Shown here in pieces: positions 10,674 through 23,374 of a DNA stretch of 64,000 nucleotides (positions are counted from its first letter, which is position 1; each line of letters starts with the position of its first letter). Source of the DNA: Euphorbia lathyris (Eukaryota > Streptophyta > Magnoliopsida > Malpighiales > Euphorbiaceae); NCBI RefSeq assembly GCF_963576675.1, contig NC_088915.1, forward strand, positions 34,067,501 through 34,131,500, given 5' to 3'. The notes under the pieces were generated by a model. The model did not search any database and was not told the origin of the DNA. It worked only from the letters and a program-made list of their open reading frames with translations. The position numbers and the translations under genes were made by a program.

Positions 10674-13600
10674 AGACTTGGTATTGGTTCTTCAAGCCTA
10701 GTTTGCTTATGAGAAAACGCAACTGTGGTGCATGTTGTGCTTTTGTAAACAAGTCGGCGAGCTGCAAAGCCGATGGGATGGGCATGAGTCGGATGAGGCC
10801 TGCTTGAACTCTTTCGCGGACAACGTGACAATCAATGTCAATATGTTTCGTTCTCTCATGGAAAACGGGATTCTGGGCTATATGCATGGCTGATATGTTG
10901 TCGCAGAAGAGGAGAGAGGCTGATTCCGGCGGTGAATGGAGATCCCGGAGGAGATTTGTGAGTCAATGGAGTTCGCAAGAGGTAGACGCCATGGCGCGGT
11001 ACTCCGCCTCCGATGAAGATCGTGATACTGTGTTTTGTTTCTTTGATCTCCATGAGATCAAGGCGGATCCGAGGAAAACCGCATATCCGGTCACCGATCT
11101 TCTTGTTTCTGTGCAAGTTCCCCAATCGGAATCCGTAAAGGCCTGTAATTGGAGGTCATTGCGTACCGGGAAGAAAAGCCCTAAGCCTATCGTCCCCTTG
11201 AGGTAACGTAACACCCTCTGAGCTTTACTTTGGTCATCCGTTGTTGGTTGCACAAGATGTTGTGATAATTGGTTCACTATGAAGGAGAGATCGGGTCTTG
11301 TATGCGTAAGATATAGTAATTTGCCAATAAGCTGTCTGTAGGATGTGTTGTTTGGTAGAAATGTCTGTTTTTGACTTGGCTTATGATTTGGTAATGCCGG
11401 GGACGAGGCTGGTTTACAGTCGACGTACCCCATTTCTTGTAATAATTCTAACGTATATTTTCTCTGTGTCATGTGGAGGCCATGCTTGCTGCGAGAAAAT
11501 TCGAAGCCAAGAAAACAATGGATGGTGCCCATGTCCTTGATACTGAAGATGTCATTTAGGTGCCTCTTGACCTGAGAAATGGCATGCATGTCACTTCCTG
11601 TTAATATAACATCGTCAACATATACTAGAATGGCTGTTGTGTGGCCTCCCTCCTTCTTGGTAAACAACGACAGATCTGCAACAGACTGTGTGAACCCAAA
11701 CTGTTTGATGGTTGCAGTTAGTTTAGCGTTCCATTGCCGTCCAGCTTGCCTGAGCCCATACAAGGCTTTGTTGAGTTTGCAAACCTGTCCGTTGTGTTGT
11801 GGTTCAATCCCTGGAGGTAGGGCCATGTAGACGTCTTCACTCAAATCTCCATGTAGGTAAGCGTTGTCTATGTCCAGTTGATGTATGTGCCATTCTTTAT
11901 TTACCGCTAAGGTCAGAAGCATTCTAATGGTTGTGAATTTTGCAACAGGTGCGAAGGTGGCTGTGAAGTCAACTCCCTCCTGCTGAGTATACCCCTTCGC
12001 CACGAGCCTTGCCTTATATCTTGCGACGCTTCCATCCGCCTTATGCTTGATTTTGTAAACCCATCTGCATCCTATGGGCCGCTTTCCCTTGGGTAAGGTA
12101 ACTAGGCTCCATGTTTGATTAGATTCCAGAGCCGCGAGCTCATTGTTCATAGCTTTAGTCCAGTCAGGATCTAACTTAGCCTCTTGGTATGATGCAGGTT
12201 CCTTGTGGCAAGCAAGGTTAAGAGAGAAGACTCTCTTGGCTGGTGAGAGCTTCTCGTAGGAAAGATGCTTGGAAAGATCGTGTGGAGAGTTTGTTGAGCA
12301 CGACAATGATGATCCCTGAGCCAAGGCTAAATGATAGTCTCTGAGATAAGTTGGCGCACGTCTGGTTCTTTGTGGTCTTTCCCGGATTGCCTGATTATTT
12401 ATGAATTGTGTTTCTGTGGGCTCATGGTTTTCCGTCTGTGTGGCATCAACATGTTGCATGATGTTTTGAATCTCTGTTTGTGTTTCTGTATCTGAGGTCT
12501 CTTCCTCATCATCTGTCATGGATGCAATGTGTAGAGAGTCTAGCTCTTCTTCACTACAGAAATTCTCTGTCTCTTGTTTGCCTTCTGAAAATGGAAAACA
12601 TTGTTAAAAAAACTTGACGTGCCTGGAAAAGAACAACATGTTAGTGTTTAAATTTAGGAGTTTAAACCCCTTTGTGCCGAGTCGGTACCCCATAAAGGCG
12701 CATTTGATTGCCCTTTCTGTAAATTTGCCCTTATGTCTATCCAGCGATGATGCATAAGCCAAACATCCGAATATCTTGAGGTCATCTGTGTTGCTTTTCT
12801 CCCTATACACCCTTTGGTAAGGTGTTTGCCCTAGGATTGGTGCCGAAGGCAACCTGTTTATGAGATAGACAGCATGACTGACGGCCTCTGGCCAAAATTC
12901 CTTGGGCAATGAACTTTGAAACATGAGGGCCCTCGTAGTGTTCATAATGTCTAAATGCTTTCTTTCCACTCTTCCGTTCTGTTGTGGCGTCTCTGGACAT
13001 GATGTATGATGAATGATTCTCTTTTCGTTGTAGAAGTCCCTCATGATGAACTCAGGGCCATTGTCTGTTCTAATAATCTTTACATCTTTGTTAAACTGTC
13101 GCTTAACGTATGTGCAGAACTGTTGTAATGCTGTGCTTGCTTCCCCCTTTGTTTGCATTAATGTTACCCATGTATACCTGTTATGGTCATCGAGTATGGT
13201 TAGAAAATAACGTTTGCTAGAGTGTGATTCTATTGCCGGACCCCATATGTCTGCGTGTATTAAATCAAAGCATTGTTTGGCTATGGTATGACTGTTTGGG
13301 AATGGGATTTTTTTCTGTTTGGCTTTTTGACAAATGTCACATGGCATTCCTTTTGATGAATCAAAATCGTTACAAGGCAGGTTGAGGCCCTTCATCCTCT
13401 CGTAGGAGGGATGGCCAAAACGCTGATGCCATACATTTGCTTTAATTGAAAAAACAGAATTACTAGGCAATGGATAATCTAAGTAATAAAGGCCTTCATG
13501 TTCTCTAGCCAAGCCAATCCTCTTCCCACTTGTTGTGTCCTGTATCACACACACAGACCCGGTTATCACGATGCATAATTTGCCAGTATCAAGTAGTTTA

Positions 13601-14958
13601 CTAGTTGATATGAGGTTGTAATCAAAAGCAGGTATGCATAGAACATTGTGCAAAACAAGTTGCGGACTTAAGACCACAGTACCAATATGCTCTGCCCTAA
13701 CCCTTTCACCGTTAGGCAGGTTTACCCAACATTTGTCTATTCTTGTGCATGAAGAATATAATTTTGTGTCACAAATGATGTGGTCCGTAGCCCCAGTGTC
13801 TATTATCCAACATGATGGGGCAAGATTAGGGTTCAGACGTTTACCAGAATTGTCTCCCTTGACAGAAGTGTTGACGTTGCTGCCTGAGGCTGGGGCCTTT
13901 CCTGAATGGCTCAGAGGCAATAAGGCAACAAGCGTCTGATACTGGTCTTTGGTTAGAGTGAACGATTCTGCGTTTGTCTGCCCACTGTCTTCTTCGCCCG
14001 AGTCCCCATGATCTCTGCCCTGATTAATTGCTGAGTTGGCCTTGGGTTGGTTAGTTCTGAAGGGACCTCCTTTGCTTCTATTTCCATAGTTTGGTGGGTA
14101 ACCATGTTTTTTGAAGCAAATATCTTCAGTATGTCCTGTATTTCCACAAAAAGTGCACAAGGATGTATTTTTGCCATTTTTCTTATTTGCATACCTCGGG
14201 TTGTTGCGGTTACCATTTTGTCTTCCTTGTGTGAAGCCTGCAAACGGACTTCCTTCATTTCCCTCTGTTTGCTTGACAGGTACAAAGCCAATCTGCCGTT
14301 CATATTGAATGGATAAGGCGTAAACTTTGTTGAGCGATGGCAAGGGCTCCATGAGGAGTATCTGAGAGCATATGGTGGAATAGGATTCATTCAATCCTTG
14401 TAGGAATGTGATCACTTGATCCACGTCCTGTTGATCCCTCAAGGTTTTGAACGCGCCGCAGCCACACACCGTCCGACAGGTACATTGTGGCATAGGTCGT
14501 AGGTTCAGTAGCTCGTCATAGAGTATTTTTAGATTGGTGTAATACTCAGTGACACTTGTGTTACCTTGTTTCAGGCTGTGGATTTCTCGTCGAAGCTCCA
14601 TAATTCTTAAGGAGTCTGCCTGGGCAAAGCGCTCCTTCAGATCCGCCCATATCTGCTCTGCCTTCTCCAGCCACATGACACTACGGGCAATGGATGGTGC
14701 GATGGCATGGTTTATCCATGAGATAACCATGTTGTTGCATCTCTCCCATTGATTGTACATCGGATCATCCAAAGGTGGCGCCTTGATAGTTCCATCCACA
14801 AAGGCAAACTTATTTTTGGACATAAGAGCAACCTTAACGGCCCGAGACCATTGGTGGTAGTTAGGCCCGGAGAGTTCTTGTGAGACGAGGGACAACGCCA
14901 GAGTTTCATTCGGCGGAAGATGGTAGGGGCTGCCGGTATTGATTATGGGAACAACCAT
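10672..14958 (-). pseudogene. copia A gag-pol, one frame with two nonsense codons
   Basis: From ATG at 14958 to TAG at 10672-10674 a single frame of about 1428 codons is interrupted only by TAA at 12604-12606 and TGA at 10963-10965. The first block (784 aa) holds gag, a CCHC zinc knuckle (CTFCGNTGHTEDIC, residues 268-281), the protease motif DTGA (387-390), the pre-integrase motif WHQRFGHP (~510) and the integrase core acidic residues near D570, D632 and E665. The second block (518 codons) has reverse transcriptase with YVDD (about 11606-11623) and most of RNase H. The last 97 codons finish RNase H after the second stop. Both stops sit at otherwise conserved positions, so they look like point mutations in a recently active copy. 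It cannot make the full polyprotein as it stands. Confidence 0.92.
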
Positions 14959-14990
14959 TGAAGTCTACTCAAGGATAAACTTCAGTTTCT

Positions 14991-15001
14991 CTCTGATACC
15001 A
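14991..15001 (-). other. primer-binding site of copia A
   Basis: On the element strand it reads TGGTATCAGAG, complementary to the 3' end of initiator tRNA-Met as in most plant copia elements. It abuts the 5' LTR with no spacer. Confidence 0.9.
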
Positions 15002-15498
15002 TATGAATTGAATGAGGTAATTTTAACATTAATCCTTGAATTCTCATTAAAAACAAAGTTCCTAACTATTGCATTTTATATTCTAATGTTTAGGGTGCCC
15101 ATCAAGTAAACTTGGTAGCTAAGAAAAGAGGATAACAAGTGTTCTAATTTGGACCATTGATCTTAAGGTTTTAAGATTAATGGTGGAGATGCATCTGTGG
15201 AGTAATCATGTGTGCCAGGGAGCATACTGTGTTGGTGAAGCTCTTCTAGAATATACCACAGACTTGGGAATGACGAAACTGCCCTTGCTCTATGCGAAAA
15301 GACGCATGTGCCCCCTGGATATTTGACCTTTGTGCATTCGGAAGACTTAAAGTCCTTCCATTCTCCTGTACTTGTGCATTTACTTTCTTTTCTGTTTACA
15401 AGAAGAAACCCAAACGTTTCTCCCTCTTCTTCTCTCTCAAACTCGAGAGCTTGTTTCTTCCTACTGTAATCTGCAATTCTTTATTCAAATCTTCAATA
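15002..15498 (-). repeat. 5' LTR of copia A
   Basis: 497 bp, with five substitutions relative to the 3' LTR. Its outer end at 15498 lies 208 bp from the TATA box of SDR gene 3, with the element reading away from that gene. Confidence 0.93.
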
Positions 15499-15705
15499 GA
15501 TCCCCATGCACACAGTAAATTTTCTCCAATATATAATATGTCCATATTATAGACTTTCAATGAAACTTGCCATAATAATGGCTCATTTTTAGTCAAGCCC
15601 GTATTGCTTAGGACCACATTGTTTACTTTTATCTTTTTATTTGTTTTCTACTTATAATTTCTTACAACATTATCTGGTTGTCGTTAGCAATAATGTGTTT
15701 TTTGT

Positions 15706-15714
15706 TGTATATAT
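15706..15714 (+). promoter_or_regulatory. TATA box of SDR gene 3
   Basis: TATATATAT lies 80 bp upstream of the ATG at 15786. It is followed by a pyrimidine-rich stretch suitable for a transcription start near 15740. Confidence 0.55.
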
Positions 15715-15785
15715 ATCTCTCTTTCTTTTACACTTGTTTGTACACATTCCATAAACCACTTAGCTGTAAGTCTTCTAGGCAGAAA

Positions 15786-17079
<1,294 letters not shown>

Positions 17080-17912
17080 ACAATAAAAGACCTTCCTTCC
17101 TCACTCTTCACTTATTGAATAAGAGCGTTGAGTTCCTATCTTCACTTAAGAAATGAATCATATAAATAAAAATTTCTGTATTATGTGCTAGTGAGGAGCA
17201 GGAAGGAATTATAATTGTATTTATTTCAGTAATACATTTTTAATGGAATAAGTGATTAAGCTGCCGATTCATGTTAGCTTATATTTGAGTGATATAGCTT
17301 GGTTAGCAGTAAACCATCTTTCTTATGGTGCGGATTAGAGAGGATTAAAGAGTTTTGAAAGTGTGCATATCCCTAAAGAAAAAAATAAAAACAGAAGTTG
17401 TAGGGCCGTGACAACCAATTGCTACGAGATAGTGCGACCTAGGGACTATTTTACAAGTTGCTTTTAACTTCAGTTAGCGGGAGAAATAAATTGGTCGCTA
17501 AGCCGTTGGTAATCAAAATATTTGCCATAGAACAGAATTCCAGTGGCAAAGGTCGCTTTTAGCATTTAGCGACCATTCTTGCAGCGAATTTTGACGTGAA
17601 TTTTGATTCAGGTTAAACATTACACTACTTACCTACGGATTACTACAATTAGATACTATTATATTTGTCAATAACTTATTATTATTCGTTTTTTTTTTTA
17701 ACTAAACTTCATTAATATATAAATAATAAATGAACGGATTCAAAATTGATACTCATGTAAATTAACACAACGTGGTCAACTCATCAAATTTTAACAATCC
17801 AAGTCAATTTCCAAATTGTAAAAAAAAAAAAAACTATAAAGAAGTAACATGACAAGAATATGAGTATTGCTTTACAAGGAAACAAAAAATTTATATAGTG
17901 TTTTGCTAGGGA
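17080..17912. other. 3' flank of SDR gene 3
   Basis: Contains the 3' UTR. At 17490-17590 several GCGACC/GGTCGC words occur in both orientations, reminiscent of subterminal repeats of CACTA-type transposons. The ends of such an element were not found. Confidence 0.35.
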
Positions 17913-17922
17913 AAAAAAATTA

Positions 17923-18412
17923 GGCTTAATACATGATTGGTCCCTTGAACTTTTAAAGTGTCGCAATAGTCTATTTAACTTGCATAAAATGTCCATTTAG
18001 TCCATTGAATTTGCATAAAATGTAATCAATTGATCACTCGGTTGTAAGAAAAGTAAATTAAATACGGAAAATGTATTCCACACATCTTAGAATGTTATTA
18101 CATAACTAAAAAATAGATTAAAAAAGAAGTTATTACTTGTTCAACTATAAAACTTGTCTTCGTTATTATTAAAACCGTATACTTTCGATTTTGGTTGTTT
18201 TACTTTTTTAAGACGTGTGCAATACATCTTCCGCATTTAACTTATTTTTTACAACCGAGTAATCAATTGATTATATTTTTTACAAATTTTGAAGACTAAA
18301 TGAATATTTTATGTAAGTTGAAGAGGCTGTTAAGATACTTTAAAAGTTCAAATGGTCAATCAAACTTTTTGAATAAGTACAGAGACGCAGTGGCAAAATA
18401 ATGCATTAAGCC
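17923..18412. mobile_element. MULE-like foldback element with 10-bp TSD
   Basis: Diverged inverted arms run from about 17923-18091 and 18209-18412. They start GGCTTAAT and share blocks such as TTGAACTTTTAAAG and TAATCAATTGAT. The right arm has extra sequence of about 40 bp. Flanks repeat AAAAAAATTA (17913-17922 and 18413-18422), although this word is of low complexity. The interior has no coding capacity. An old non-autonomous Mutator-like element is the best fit. Confidence 0.7.
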
Positions 18413-18422
18413 AAAAAAATTA

Positions 18423-18860
18423 TATAGTATTTCTAATCCTTGGCCACATGCTAACATATATTTTTTTCCAATTGGACCAATTTGTAGATCTTATGATAAC
18501 AAAATATCCAATAATCCTCTCACACAAAACAAGGAAAATCACTATAGGATGACATGCAAATATGCAATGTGGGCCATGATAAATGAATTAATAATAGAGT
18601 GATATGATTACTCTGAGTAATAGAATTCCAATGGCGGCTAATTGACTCTAAGTAATAGTGATTCTATGACGGCTGAAATCATTTTTATTCTAGATGAGAT
18701 AGAAAAAAATTAAGAAATATACTGCTATTTCTCACTTTCATGTTTAAGTTAAGAGTTTAAAAAGGTCAAATCACTTTCAACGTTAAACAATTAAACAAAA
18801 AATTATAATAGATATTTATTTGTAACTCAGACTATAATGTCACGTCCTGTTAGTAGTAGG
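18423..18860. other. AT-rich intergenic DNA
   Basis: No gene or repeat recognised before the next retrotransposon. Confidence 0.35.
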
Positions 18861-18865
18861 ATGTT

Positions 18866-19108
18866 TGTTAGAGATATACGATTGATTTTTGATATGGAAG
18901 GAAAGAGCATATTTTATTGAAATATGATGTGCAGTTTTATACTGCTAAAACACAACTACAAGAGAGTAAAAAAAAGCCTAAAAAGTAGCATAAAAATCTT
19001 CATAAAAAACAGCAAGAAAATCAGAACTGATAAACAAGAGAATCAGAACTGATATATGACTATTTCAAATTAAAAATAATCTACAGCAATAAGTCACAGA
19101 AATCAACA
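18866..19108 (-). repeat. 3' LTR of copia B
   Basis: 243 bp, preceded on the element strand by the polypurine tract AAGTGAAGGAGGAG (plus coordinates 19109-19122). Confidence 0.93.
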
Positions 19109-22100
19109 CTCCTCCTTCACTTGATAGCTGCATATTCCAAGCTTCTGACTGAGATATTCAAATCTTTCTTTAGGAAGTGGTTTTGTTATAAAATCAGCTC
19201 ACGTAATGTATCAACTTCACCTCTCCTTGTTCTTGCATCTCTCTTAGAAAGTACAACTTTATCATGAAATGCTTTGTCTTCCTATGAAACACTGGATTTT
19301 TAGCAATCGAAATTGCAGCTTGATTATCAACAAGGATCAGTGTGCTATCTTTCTGCTCCATATTCAAGTCAATCATGAGTTTTCTGAGCCAAAGAGCTTG
19401 ATTTGCTGCTGAAATAGCTGCCACATATTTTGCTTCCTCTGTTGACTGTGCTATGACTTCTTGCTTCTTTGAACGCCATGAAAAAACTCCAGAACCAAAA
19501 CTGAAACAGTATCCTGAAGTGCTTCTCATGTCATCAACACTTCCAGCCCAATCACTATCATAGTAGCCATAGAGACTAAAGTTTCCATGAAGACTGAAAT
19601 TGTTTACATGTATGAACTTAACACCATAGCCAACTGTGCCCTTGACATATCTGAGGATCCTTTTGGCAGCTTTAAAATGAATTTCACTAGCACAATGCAT
19701 GTATCTTGACAACAAACTTACTGCATACGTAATGTCGGGCCTGGTTGCCGTCAAATACATCAGACATCCAATTAAGATTCTGTACAATTTTTCATCAACT
19801 TTGTCAGCTCCATCTTCTCTGCTGAATTTTTCATTGTGATTCATTGGAGTTGCAGTTGCCTTGCAATTCTCCATCTTGAATTTCCTCAGAATTTCCTTTG
19901 CATACTTTTCTTGGCATACAAAAGTTTCACCATTATTTTGATGCACCTGCATACCTAGGAAAAATGTCATTTTTCCTAGATCAGTCATTTCAAAAACCTA
20001 TTTCATTCTTTCTTTAAATTCCTCAATCAGCTCCTTTGATCCTCCTGTAATCAATAAATCATCAACATACAAGGAGACAACAAGTATTTCATGACCAATC
20101 TTCTTTACATATAAAGTGAACTCACTTAGACTCTTTTCAAAGCCTACGCTGATCAAGTGTGCATCAATTCTACTGTACCAAGACCTAGGGGCTTGTTTTA
20201 AGCCATACAAGGCTTTCTTCAAGTGATAAACTTTCTCCTCTTGTCCTTGAACAAAGAATCCCTCTAGTTGCTCCACAAATATTTCTTCTTCCAAGTATCC
20301 ATTTAAAAAAGCCGATTTTACATCCATTTGATGTACAACCCAGCCCTTTTGTGCAGTAAGAGCTAATAACATCCTTATAGTATCCAGCCTAGCGACTGGA
20401 GCAAAAGTTTCAGAGAAGTCTACCCCGAACATCTGAGCGTAACCCTTCACAACGAGCCTCGCTTTATATTTGTTGATAGAACCATCAGCATTAAGTTTGG
20501 TTCTACACACCCACTTGACTCCTATTGCTTTCTTATCTTTTGGTTTCTCCACTAACTCCCAGGTCTGGTTTTTTTTCAATCATATTCAGCTCCTCCTTCA
20601 TTGCAATTAACCATTTCGAGTCAGTAGCAGCTTCTTTGTAATTTGTAGGTTCCATAACAGCAACACTACATCTTTCATAAATATCTGAGAGTGATCTGGT
20701 TCCTCTGACTGGCTGGTCATCAATATCATCTTCACTCTCCTCCTCAAACTCAATTGGCTTCTCTTCTTTGCTCCAATTTTCTATCTCAAAGAAATGCACA
20801 TCTCTGCTGATAATAACTTTATTGCTTTGTGGCAAGAAAACTCTATAGGCTTTTGATGTTAAACTGTAGCCTACAAAGATTCCTGGTTCCGCCTTTTTAT
20901 CAAGTTTGTCTCTCTTAACCTGAGGAATGTAACAGAAACACAAACAACCAAAAACTTTCAAGTGCAACATCTTTGGCTTGAAACCATACCAGGCCTCAAA
21001 TGGAGTTTTTTCTGAAATGGCTTTAGATGGCAATCTGTTCAGCAAAAAAACTGCAGTGCTTGCTGCCTTTGCCCAGAATTTCTTTTGGAAGATCTTTGTC
21101 ATGAAGCAAGCATCTCGTCATCTCTAAGATTGTTCTATTTTTTGCGCTCCACAACCCCGTTTTTTTGTGGGGTGTAAGGAGCTGTAAATTGATGTTCTAC
21201 ACCTGCATCTTCATAAAATTTGCTGAACTTTTTTGATGTATATTCCGTTCCATTATCAGAATGTAATATCTGCAATTTTATGCCACTTTGAGTTTCCACC
21301 CAAGTTTTGAACTTGAAAAAGATGTCAGCAGCCTCAGCTTTAACTTTCATAAAATAAATCCAGCACATCCTTGTATAATCATCAATGAAAGCAATATAAT
21401 ACTTACTACCATTCAAAGATGGTGTTGGTAGAGGTCCTCCAACATCTGTATGCACCAATTGCAGCTTACTCGATGCTCTCCAAGACTTGCCTACTGGGAA
21501 AGGCAACCTTATTTGTTTGCTGTATTGACAAGCAACACATTCAGATAATTCTTCTTCTAATTTAGGTAGCCCTTATACAAGATTATGTCTTTTCAAATAA
21601 AGCAGAGCATTATGGTGGAAATGCCCCAACCTTTTATGCCAAAGCATTGTATTGTCTTCAACCTTGTGCACAGCAATTTGTTCTTCTCCAATCAAATTCA
21701 AAGCAAAGCTCTTACCTTTCATTTGAATTCTGAACAGCTCTACTCCATTTGAATCTTTAATCAAGCAACTTTTCTCTTCAAAGAGAACTTTACAGCCTCT
21801 CTCCAATAACTGACCAACACTCAATAAGTTTTGATCAATTTCAGGAACATAAAGAACATCTGAAATTAGTTTCAAACCTGTGCAGCCTTTGATTGCTACG
21901 GTTCCCTTTCCTGCTACAGATATTTTCTCTCCATTTCCGATTCTGACTTTAGTAGTGTAGTTTGTATCAAGTTCTCTAAACAAATCTCGATCATAAGTCA
22001 TGTGGTTCGTACAACCACTATCAATCAGCCAACTTTCTGCTAAGCTTGAAGTAGTAAGACATGATACTACGAAAAGCTCTTCTTCATCAATTTGTTCAAT

Positions 22101-23009
22101 AACAGCTTTTGCTTTCCCTTGTTGTTGCGAAGACTTATAGATTTTCTCCACATGTCCTAATTGTCCACACTTGTTGCATGTTACATCTGGCCTCCACCAA
22201 CAGTACTTCTGCAGATGATTTGTTTTCTTACAATTAGGACATGGTGGAAAATTCTGAAAGTTTTTGTTACCACTGCTGGTATTGTTGCTGCTCGAGTTTC
22301 CTGCCTTGAAGTTCATGTTCTTCTTGTTCTTGCCACCAAAATTGTTTTGAGTTTTGGCCAGCAAAGCTCCTTCTACAGAACCTTCTTTCCTTATAAGCCT
22401 TCTCAGTTCTTGTGCCTGGAGTGCACTCAATAATTCCATCAATGTGATGTTTGTTAGATCTCTTGAGTTTTCAAGAGAACTGATAGTTGCTTCAAATTTC
22501 TCTGGAATGGTAACAAGAATTTTTTGAATAATTCTTGAATCAGAGAAATCAGTACCGAGGAGTTTCACTTTATTGGCAATGCCAAGAAGCTTATCTGCAT
22601 ACTCCTGGATGGTCTCCGTCTCCTTCATCTTTTGTAATTCGAATTCCCGAATCAGGTTGATAGCTTGCATCCTTTTGATCTTCTCACTTCCTTCATATTC
22701 TTTCTTCAAAAAATCCCAAATCTCCTTTGCAGTTTTTAATGTCATTATTCTGTTAAAAATAACAGATGAGACAGCAGTGAACAAAATCGATCTGGACTTC
22801 GATTTTCTGAGCTTCTTCTCTTTATGAGCTTTTATTTGAGCCATTGTTGGATTTTCAGATAAATCAGGAACTTCGTAAAAATTCTCCACAGCTTCCCATA
22901 AATCATGGGCATCGAGGCAGGCTTCCATCTTCACAGCCCACATTTGATAATTGGTTCCGTCAAATAACGGAGGTGACACCGAAGAAGAGAAAGAAAAATC
23001 TGAATCCAT
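19103..23009 (-). pseudogene. copia B gag-pol, multiply broken
   Basis: From ATG at 23009: gag with the UBN2-like start, zinc knuckles (CPNCKKTNHLQKYC and CNKCGQLGHVEK), the protease motif DSGC and the pre-integrase motif WHKRLGHF. A TAA at 21573-21575 stops it. The integrase core (HTDVGGP, HSDNGTEY, PYTPQKNGVVERK) continues in the same frame. Three single-base gains in A-runs (near 21143, 21080 and 20570) change frame and together restore it. Reverse transcriptase (YVDDLLITG, ~20060) follows, then a TAG at 19998-20000, then RNase H (DSDWAGSVDD). Near 19195 a small deletion shifts frame again before the terminal TKPLPKERF stretch, which ends inside the LTR. It cannot produce a working polyprotein. 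Confidence 0.92.
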
Positions 23010-23104
23010 CTTTTGTGTTTGTGTTTGTGGTTGTGTTTTTGGTTGAATTTTGCTTTTTTAAGGTTTTTGAATTTTGAACTCACAGATCCCTTTAAATCAA
23101 TAAT

Positions 23105-23116
23105 GCTTTGATACCA
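23105..23116 (-). other. primer-binding site of copia B
   Basis: Reads TGGTATCAAAGC on the element strand, a tRNA-Met-type site three bases inside the 5' LTR. Confidence 0.88.
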
Positions 23117-23119
23117 ATC

Positions 23120-23369
23120 TGTTAGAATTGCAGAGATATACGATTGATTTTTGATATGTAAGGGAAGAGCATATTTTATTGAAATAGGATGTGCAGTTTT
23201 ATACTGCTAAAACACAACTACAAGAGAGTAAAAAAAGCCTAAAAAGTAGCATAAAAATCTTCCTTAAAAACAGCAAGAAAATCAGAACTGATAAACAAGA
23301 GAATCAGAACTTATATATGACTATTTCAAATTAAAAATAATCTGCAGCAATAAGTCATAAAAATCAACA
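23120..23369 (-). repeat. 5' LTR of copia B
   Basis: 250 bp. It keeps the bases deleted near the edge of the partner LTR. Confidence 0.93.
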
Positions 23370-23374
23370 ATGTT

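Larger units (their letters stand above)
10163..15498 (-). mobile_element. Ty1/copia retrotransposon A, full-length, young, TA...TA LTRs
   Basis: A complete 5336-bp element on the minus strand: two 497-bp LTRs, a tRNA-Met-type primer-binding site, one gag-pol frame and a polypurine tract. The domain order gag, protease, integrase, reverse transcriptase, RNase H is the Ty1/copia order. The LTRs begin TATTGAAG and end TTCATA on the element strand, a TA...TA type rather than the usual TG...CA. They differ at five positions, so the insertion is recent. The 5-bp flanks (GGGTT before 10163, GATCC after 15498) do not match, so there is no target duplication. Confidence 0.93.
18866..23369 (-). mobile_element. 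Ty1/copia retrotransposon B, full-length with exact TSD
   Basis: A 4504-bp minus-strand element. The LTRs are 18866-19108 (243 bp) and 23120-23369 (250 bp), begin TG and end CA. The target duplication ATGTT is present on both sides (18861-18865 and 23370-23374). The LTRs differ by about nine substitutions, one single-base indel and an 8-bp deletion near the outer end of the left LTR, so it is older than element A. Its coding region is broken in several places. Confidence 0.95.

Noticed and set aside
10835..11206. Plus-strand open frame of 123 codons
   Set aside because: Antisense shadow of the copia A RNase H region.
17490..17590. Possible CACTA transposon (GCGACC/GGTCGC words)
   Set aside because: No CACTA termini or 3-bp target duplication could be found.
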